A DNA stretch of 26,707 nucleotides from Comamonadaceae bacterium (GTDB lineage Bacteria; Pseudomonadota; Gammaproteobacteria; Burkholderiales; Burkholderiaceae). The stretch is from positions 1 to 26,707 of the forward strand of contig CANKOT010000020.1 in NCBI GenBank assembly GCA_947484245.1, written 5' to 3'. A model generated the notes under the pieces. The model saw only the letters and a program-made list of their open reading frames with translations. It made no database searches and was not told the origin of the DNA. Position numbers and translations under genes: made by a program. Positions 22,504-26,707 of this stretch are shown one piece after another; position 1 is the stretch's first letter, and every line of letters begins with the position of its first letter.

Positions 22504-23873
22504 TGGGATCCTTTTTGAAAATATGGAAGAGTGCTTTTGTGTACTCGCTTTATGTTGGGCTGTGCGCAACAAATGCAGCAGCACAAACGTCGGTGATCGA
22601 TTTGAAACAAGTCTATGAAGCCGCTTTGCAACAAGACGCTTCAATTAGAGCGTCTCGTGCTGCAGCTGATTCAGGGCGTGAGAGACTGCCACAAGCGCGT
22701 GCGGGTCTGTTACCTCAAGTTTCGGCAAGTGCTGGCCGCAACAACAACAATTTAGACACAACTGCTCCCAATATATTGGGAAATTTGTCCACCATCAATG
22801 ACAAGTATTCAAGCGACAATCGCTCGATTCAATTGCGTCAACCCCTTATCAACATGCAACGCTGGTTGCAATTTCAGCAAGCGAAGTTTATTGTTGAAGA
22901 AGCTGAAGCCAATTTAGACCGTGATTTGCAAAACTTGGTGGTCCGAGTGGCTGGCGCTTATTTTGAAACTTTGCTGGCAGATGAACAACTTGAATTGGTT
23001 CTGGCCCAAAAAACTTTGTACACCGCTTTGGTTGATGCGGCCAAAAAGGGCTTGGCAGCGGGCTCAGGCACACGCACGGATGTAGACGATGCGCAATCAA
23101 GACTGGACATGGCTGTGGCCATGGAATTAGAAGCCCGGCAAAATCAAGATTTAACTCGCAGGCAGCTTCAGTTGCTCATCAATCAGCCCGTCAATAAAAT
23201 TGCCAAGCTCAATGTCACGGCATTGAAATTAAATGCACCTTCACCTGCCAATTTGGATCATTGGACATTCAAAGCCGAGCAAGCCAGCCCAGAGATCAAA
23301 GCCATGCAGGCCAGATTAGAGCAAGCTAGGCGCGAAGTGAGCAAATCTCAGGCGGGTCATCTCCCCACCTTGGATGCGGTGGCGCAATGGTCCAACAGTG
23401 GCAGTGAAAATATCACCCGCATTAACTCGCGCTATGAAAACAAATCGGTAGGTTTGCAGCTGAATGTGCCTTTGTATTCTGGTGGCTATGTCAATTCCAC
23501 CATTCGGCAAGCGGTGGCAGAACAAACGCGTGCCGAGGAATCACTTGAAGCCTTGCGTCGTGATTTGGGTGTGCGTGTTCACAAAGAATACCGCGGTGTG
23601 AGCGAAGGTGTGATGCGAGTGCGAGCGTTGGAACAAGCCGTACGGTCTGCTGAGCAAATGATGAAGTCTACCCAAATGTCTTTGAAAGCAGGGTCACGCA
23701 CGCAACTGGATGTGCTCAATGCGCAGCAGCAATACACCATGGCCTTACGCGATTTAGCGCAAGCGCGATTTGTGTATTTAATGTCCAAGGTAAAGCTGGC
23801 TGCGTTGGCCGGCGACGATGCCGTTACATCAGTGGATGAAGTCAATTCAAGTTTGCTAGGCGTAGCTCAGTAG
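22503..23873 (+). CDS. TolC-family outer membrane channel of the type I secretion system
   Basis: The product is 456 residues from ATG at 22503. GTG at 22500 is also in frame, but GGAAGAG just upstream is spaced correctly for the ATG. A Sec signal ends near NAAAQ. The internal two-fold repeat of TolC proteins is seen: DLKQVYEAALQQDASIRA near the start and SPEIKAMQARLEQARREVSKSQAGHLP in the second half. Helical barrels carry the usual GLAAGSGTRTDVDDAQ and SLKAGSRTQLDVLNAQQQ motifs. It provides the outer-membrane exit for RTX substrates and is the last gene of the operon. The convergent HAD gene ends 31 bases later, and I see no convincing terminator hairpin between them. Confidence 0.93.
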   Translation: MGSFLKIWKSAFVYSLYVGLCATNAAAQTSVIDLKQVYEAALQQDASIRASRAAADSGRERLPQARAGLLPQVSASAGRNNNNLDTTAPNILGNLSTINDKYSSDNRSIQLRQPLINMQRWLQFQQAKFIVEEAEANLDRDLQNLVVRVAGAYFETLLADEQLELVLAQKTLYTALVDAAKKGLAAGSGTRTDVDDAQSRLDMAVAMELEARQNQDLTRRQLQLLINQPVNKIAKLNVTALKLNAPSPANLDHWTFKAEQASPEIKAMQARLEQARREVSKSQAGHLPTLDAVAQWSNSGSENITRINSRYENKSVGLQLNVPLYSGGYVNSTIRQAVAEQTRAEESLEALRRDLGVRVHKEYRGVSEGVMRVRALEQAVRSAEQMMKSTQMSLKAGSRTQLDVLNAQQQYTMALRDLAQARFVYLMSKVKLAALAGDDAVTSVDEVNSSLLGVAQ

Positions 23874-23904
23874 ATGTTTGACAATGCGTTTTTTTAATAG
23901 CGCT

Positions 23905-24690
23905 TTAGTTCAGCAAAGCCCTACAGACTTCTGTAAACCCCGCACCTCGCGCTTGCTGAGCAATGTAAGCAGGGAGGTGCTTGAGTTCATTCTCAAAGCG
24001 CCTAATGTTGGCCACACCCACACTGTGCGTGAAATGCTCGAACATGATTTGGTCGTTGGTAGAGTCGCCCACATAAACCCATTGTTCGAGTTCTTGTTTT
24101 AAATTTCGGCCGGTGAGTTCTTTGAGAACCCACTGTGCGCCTTCCCATTTGTTATGGGTGCCAAACCAAGCGTTAATATGGATGCTACTGACTGTGGCCG
24201 TCATGTCTTCTTGTTTCAATAGTTGAACCACTTGTTGAATTTGTGCGGCTGTGAGTTTGTGAAACTCGCTATGGTCAAAGGCGATATCAGTTTCGCGGCC
24301 GGGTGAATCTTGAGCGACGACGGTATCTGGAATTTCTGTGAGTACGCGCTTTGCGATGCGCTGCATTTCTTGAAAATTGTGCGTGCGGGTGGGCAAGTCT
24401 TGTTGGTAGATTTTGTTAACTCGGTTTTGAATTGCATCGTGCACTAAAGCAACCCCACCGTTTTCGGCCACCATGGCATCAACTGGCCATGTGGCTGCAA
24501 AGGGCCTACTCCAACCTACAGGCCTGCCCGTGATGGGAATGACCATGAGGCCTTTTGCTTTGAGATTGTGCAACGCTTGAAGTGCATCGGGTGTGATGGC
24601 TCCTTCGGTGGTGAGCGTATCGTCAATGTCTGTGAACACGCCGACGATTTTGTCGCGGGCGGTTTGGGGCCAAGACGAGAGGGGTTTCAC
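23905..24690 (-). CDS. HAD-IIB family phosphatase
   Basis: The product is 261 residues from GTG at 24690, directly after the stop of the CopG-type antitoxin gene (TAAGTG). HAD motif I is TDIDDT with nucleophile D21 and acid/base D23; motif II is ITGRP; motif IV is GDSTND. The middle segment (about 95-190) is a Cof-type cap, with VAENGG before it. This matches HAD-IIB sugar or phosphoglycerate phosphatases (Cof, mannosyl-3-phosphoglycerate or sucrose-phosphatase-like). The substrate cannot be read from sequence. The abutting start suggests co-expression with the BrnT/antitoxin genes, though this may be accidental. Confidence 0.87.
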   Translation of the reverse strand: MKPLSSWPQTARDKIVGVFTDIDDTLTTEGAITPDALQALHNLKAKGLMVIPITGRPVGWSRPFAATWPVDAMVAENGGVALVHDAIQNRVNKIYQQDLPTRTHNFQEMQRIAKRVLTEIPDTVVAQDSPGRETDIAFDHSEFHKLTAAQIQQVVQLLKQEDMTATVSSIHINAWFGTHNKWEGAQWVLKELTGRNLKQELEQWVYVGDSTNDQIMFEHFTHSVGVANIRRFENELKHLPAYIAQQARGAGFTEVCRALLN

Positions 24691-25005
24691 TTATGTTCTC
24701 TTGGAGGTTTCACTCAACTTCTCTGTAAGCCAAACTTTCATAAGCGATTGATAAGGCACATCTAACTTATTGGCTTGACGACGAATGCCATCTAACAAAC
24801 TGTCTGACAGGCGCAGTGAAATACTGGTGGTTGAAGGTTTGAGGTTGGTGAATTTTGCAACTTGCATCTTGGTTGCGTCAAAATATTCAGTGGCATCGTT
24901 AGCTGCATCCTCCCAAAATTTCCTTTCAGCGGCTTCGCTTTTGAATTTAGGGGTGGCCTTGATGGTGGCCTTTGTGCTGTTTTGAAGCTTAGTTTGCTTT
25001 GGCAT
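24691..25005 (-). CDS. CopG-type antitoxin of a BrnT toxin-antitoxin pair
   Basis: The product is 104 residues from ATG at 25005, supported by AAAGG seven bases upstream. A start 15 codons earlier at 25050 is open but lies deep inside the toxin gene. The sequence KFKSEAAERKFWEDAAND...YFD, then LKPSTTSISLRLSDSLLDGIRRQANKLDVPYQSLMKVWL, is typical of the CopG_antitoxin family. The last part is a ribbon-helix-helix DNA-binding domain. By family knowledge it neutralises BrnT and represses its own promoter. It overlaps the 3' end of the toxin gene by 17 bases, giving the usual toxin-first order. Confidence 0.87.
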   Translation of the reverse strand: MPKQTKLQNSTKATIKATPKFKSEAAERKFWEDAANDATEYFDATKMQVAKFTNLKPSTTSISLRLSDSLLDGIRRQANKLDVPYQSLMKVWLTEKLSETSKRT

Positions 25006-25291
25006 AAACAAGCCTTTCTTTACGGTGTTGGTCTCTAGCTGAAATAACACGAATGAGTGAGTTGTTTTCTCGCAGTGTGAACACCACAGTTAGCAATCGT
25101 TTTTCGTGCGTCATGCCCAAAGCCAAGAATCTAGGTTCAGATTGACTGTGTTTGGGATCGTGATTCAGAAGGAGGGGGTCATTGAAGAAAATCTCCTCTG
25201 ATTCTGAGGGAAGTACATCATGTTTCTGATCACTCTTTTCTGCATTGCCTTGATCCCACTGAAACCCGACAATAAGATCGAGGTTGAGCAC
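24989..25291 (-). CDS. brnT: BrnT-family toxin (RelE-like ribonuclease)
   Basis: The product is 100 residues from GTG at 25291. BrnT landmarks are present: FQWDQGNAEKS..KHDV, SEEIFFNDPLLL, PRFLALGMTHEKRLLTVVFTLRE and the end IRVISARDQHRKERLVY. The family degrades RNA and halts growth. The GTG lies about seven bases after a good -10 box (25303-25298), so translation may start on a leaderless mRNA. The antitoxin gene overlaps its end. Confidence 0.85.
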   Translation of the reverse strand: MLNLDLIVGFQWDQGNAEKSDQKHDVLPSESEEIFFNDPLLLNHDPKHSQSEPRFLALGMTHEKRLLTVVFTLRENNSLIRVISARDQHRKERLVYAKAN

Positions 25292-25294
25292 GGG

Positions 25295-25326
25295 TGTATG
25301 TTATGAGCATATACAAATTCAGTCAA
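25295..25326 (-). promoter_or_regulatory. Promoter/operator of the brnT toxin-antitoxin operon
   Basis: On the minus strand TTGACT (25326-25321) and TAACAT (25303-25298) have an exact 17-base spacer. An imperfect palindrome with TGTAT and ATACA arms at 25295-25315 covers the -10 region, as expected for autorepression by the ribbon-helix-helix antitoxin. Confidence 0.65.
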
Positions 25327-25367
25327 TCTGGATGCTTAATATGCAAGATGTTGTAACTTGCTATCCA

Positions 25368-25403
25368 TTGAGATTGCGGTTAAAGTAGTGTTAATCACTA
25401 CTT
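25368..25403 (+). promoter_or_regulatory. Promoter/operator of the Phd/PIN toxin-antitoxin operon
   Basis: A perfect inverted repeat, AAGTAGTG (25383-25390) and CACTACTT (25396-25403), has a 5-base centre and lies just before the antitoxin ATG at 25412. TTGAGA (25368-25373) and TTAATC (25391-25396), 17 bases apart, are the likely promoter boxes, putting the operator over the -10 region. This is the arrangement expected for Phd-type autoregulation. Confidence 0.6.
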
Positions 25404-25411
25404 AAATTAAT

Positions 25412-25648
25412 ATGAAAACTATTTCAGCAGCCGATGCCAATCGACATTTTTCAAGTCTACTTCGCGATGTAGCCACGGGTGAAGTCGTGACAGTGGTGTC
25501 CAGGGGTAAGCCTGTCGCAGTTATTTCTGCAGCAAATAAAGAGGATGCTTTTAAATTACAAGCCCACAAGAGTCTTGTTGAAAGACTCAAAAGCCAGCCT
25601 GCAACTGGCGCTAGAAATTGGACGCGTGACGAGTTGTATGAAGGCTAA
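25412..25648 (+). CDS. Phd/YefM-family antitoxin
   Basis: The product is 78 residues. The N-terminus MKTISAADANRHFSSLLRDVATGEVVTVVSRGKPVAVI is a standard Phd/YefM DNA-binding fold. The C-terminal part (GARNWTRDELYEG) is the toxin-neutralising tail. No Shine-Dalgarno is visible before the ATG, and the predicted leader is very short. The PIN toxin gene follows after 3 bases. Confidence 0.9.
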   Translation: MKTISAADANRHFSSLLRDVATGEVVTVVSRGKPVAVISAANKEDAFKLQAHKSLVERLKSQPATGARNWTRDELYEG

Positions 25649-25651
25649 GGC

Positions 25652-26098
25652 ATGAGGGTAGCTTTAGATACAAATGTACTGGCCTATGCAGAAGGCTTGG
25701 GAGATGACGTTCGATGTCAATTGGCTAGCGATTTGATTGCAAAACTAAATCCAATCAACTCTTTGGTGAGTGTTCAAGTTTTAGGTGAACTTTCCAGAGT
25801 CTTAACAAGCAAGCTGAAGAAGTCATCAGCTGATGCTCGCGAACTGCTGCTGTCTTGGTCAGATGCTGTGGTTGTAGCCGACACAACATGGACAGCATTT
25901 CAATCTGCAATGGATTTGACTGTTGATCACCAAATTTCAATGTGGGACGCGTTAATTATGTCTGTGGCTGCAGAAAACAAATGCAGACTTTTAATCAGTG
26001 AAGATTTTCAAAATGGATTCACTTGGCGGGGCGTTACCGTTGTCAACCCATTTGATACCAAAGCCAAAACATACAAGCTTCTGGCTTCGGCCATCTAA
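25652..26098 (+). CDS. PIN-domain toxin (VapC-like ribonuclease)
   Basis: The product is 148 residues, with AAGG upstream of ATG 25652. The conserved acidic residues of PIN nucleases are seen: D6 in VALDTNVL, E46 in VLGELSRVL, D99 in SMWDALIM, and E117/D118 in LLISEDFQNG. By family knowledge it is a magnesium-dependent RNase held inactive by the preceding antitoxin. Its TAA (26096-26098) abuts the stop of the convergent prfC gene with no spacer, so no independent terminator fits between them. Confidence 0.9.
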   Translation: MRVALDTNVLAYAEGLGDDVRCQLASDLIAKLNPINSLVSVQVLGELSRVLTSKLKKSSADARELLLSWSDAVVVADTTWTAFQSAMDLTVDHQISMWDALIMSVAAENKCRLLISEDFQNGFTWRGVTVVNPFDTKAKTYKLLASAI

Positions 26099-26707
26099 TT
26101 AGCCCGCAGACCCCAACGCCAATCCAGCATGCTCACGCAGTGGATGGAAGTGAATCTTTGGAAACCGCTCTTGGGCCAAGCGCACGTCATAAGGTGAGGT
26201 GCAAAGGTAAGCCAAGGTGTCCGCCGCATCCAAGGCCATGCGCTGTGGATAGGCGTTTAAAAATTCTCTGAGCTCGGTCGGCGTATCCGCCGTAATCCAA
26301 CGCGCACCCGTGTACTGACAACCTTCCAACCGCACATCGCAATCGTATTCAGACTTAAGCCTGTGCTGCACCACTTCAAACTGCAACTGACCCACAGCGC
26401 CTAACAACATAGGGCCGCCAACTTCAGGTTTGAAAACTTGGATGGCGCCTTCTTCGCCCAACTGGTCAAGGCCGGCTTGGAGTTGTTTGGTTCTGAGAGG
26501 ATTCTTCAAAATCACTGTCATGAAAAGTTCGGGCGCAAAGAATGGCAAGCCCGTGAATAGCAAGTTGGCACCATCGGTGATGGTGTCGCCCAATTGCACG
26601 CCACCATGCGTGGTAAATCCAATGATGTCACCCGCATACGCTTCATCAACGGCTTCACGTCTTTGGCTCAAGAAGGTCACCACACTGGTAGGGCGAAGTT
26701 CTTTGCC
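26099..26707 (-). CDS. prfC: Peptide chain release factor 3, C-terminal part (5' end beyond window)
   Basis: The final 202 codons are in one open frame to the right edge (GKELRPTSVVTFLSQRR at the edge). GDIIGFTTHGGVQLGDT and LFTGLPFFAPELF belong to the elongation-factor-like domain II and following region of RF3. GAVGQLQFEVVQHRLKSEYDCDVRLE is the highly conserved RF3 domain III motif. RF3 is a GTPase that recycles RF1 and RF2 from ribosomes after peptide release; its GTPase domain lies outside the window. This is a core chromosomal gene and marks the end of the accessory stretch. Confidence 0.95.
   Translation of the reverse strand, partial: GKELRPTSVVTFLSQRREAVDEAYAGDIIGFTTHGGVQLGDTITDGANLLFTGLPFFAPELFMTVILKNPLRTKQLQAGLDQLGEEGAIQVFKPEVGGPMLLGAVGQLQFEVVQHRLKSEYDCDVRLEGCQYTGARWITADTPTELREFLNAYPQRMALDAADTLAYLCTSPYDVRLAQERFPKIHFHPLREHAGLALGSAG

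Noticed and set aside
23874..23904. Bidirectional terminator between the TolC-type and HAD genes
   Set aside because: There is a T-run but no stable hairpin before it on either strand.
1..26707. tRNA, rRNA, CRISPR array or riboswitch
   Set aside because: No cloverleaf-like genes, regularly spaced short repeats or recognisable aptamer motifs were seen; the only tandem repeats are within protein-coding genes.

Overview
The window looks like a chromosomal segment of a betaproteobacterium, probably a freshwater Burkholderiales member (Comamonadaceae or Burkholderiaceae type). This is inferred from the prfC sequence, the PrtD-type secretion genes and the style of the secreted proteins, not from any RNA gene. 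No tRNA, rRNA, CRISPR array or complete insertion sequence is visible.

Layout. (1) 1-3856: two divergent genes for large secreted or surface proteins. The first is a LamG-like, repeat-rich adhesin that runs off the left edge. The second is a cohesin-like/Ig-like/RTX protein. (2) 3975-11149, plus strand: a compact run of RTX protein, DUF1800 lipoprotein, DUF1501 Tat protein, RTX serralysin-type metalloprotease and two small exported proteins of unknown function. (3) 11289-16826, minus strand: a tight operon of YHYH-domain protein, HupE/UreJ-type membrane protein with an EF-hand loop, second YHYH protein, and a small membrane-anchored protein with two DPFKA repeats. (4) 16985-23873, plus strand: a five-gene type I secretion operon (two tandem PrtD-type ABC transporters, an HlyD-type adaptor and a TolC-type channel). 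Its first gene encodes a 218-residue protein that reads as the N-terminal half (WED/REC region) of an IS605 OrfB/TnpB protein with no RuvC nuclease domain. (5) 23905-26707: a HAD phosphatase, a BrnT/CopG toxin-antitoxin pair, a Phd/PIN toxin-antitoxin pair, and the 3' part of prfC.

How the parts may work together. The RTX proteins lack N-terminal signal peptides, as expected of type I substrates, and the secretion operon next to them is the obvious exporter. The best candidate for something undescribed is the TnpB-derived half protein. It is translationally coupled (ATGA) to the first ABC transporter and is read from a promoter whose -10 box sits inside a perfect 12-bp inverted repeat that also covers the start codon. 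This looks like a domesticated transposon protein turned regulator or accessory factor of a type I secretion system. The homology is read from sequence; the function is inference.
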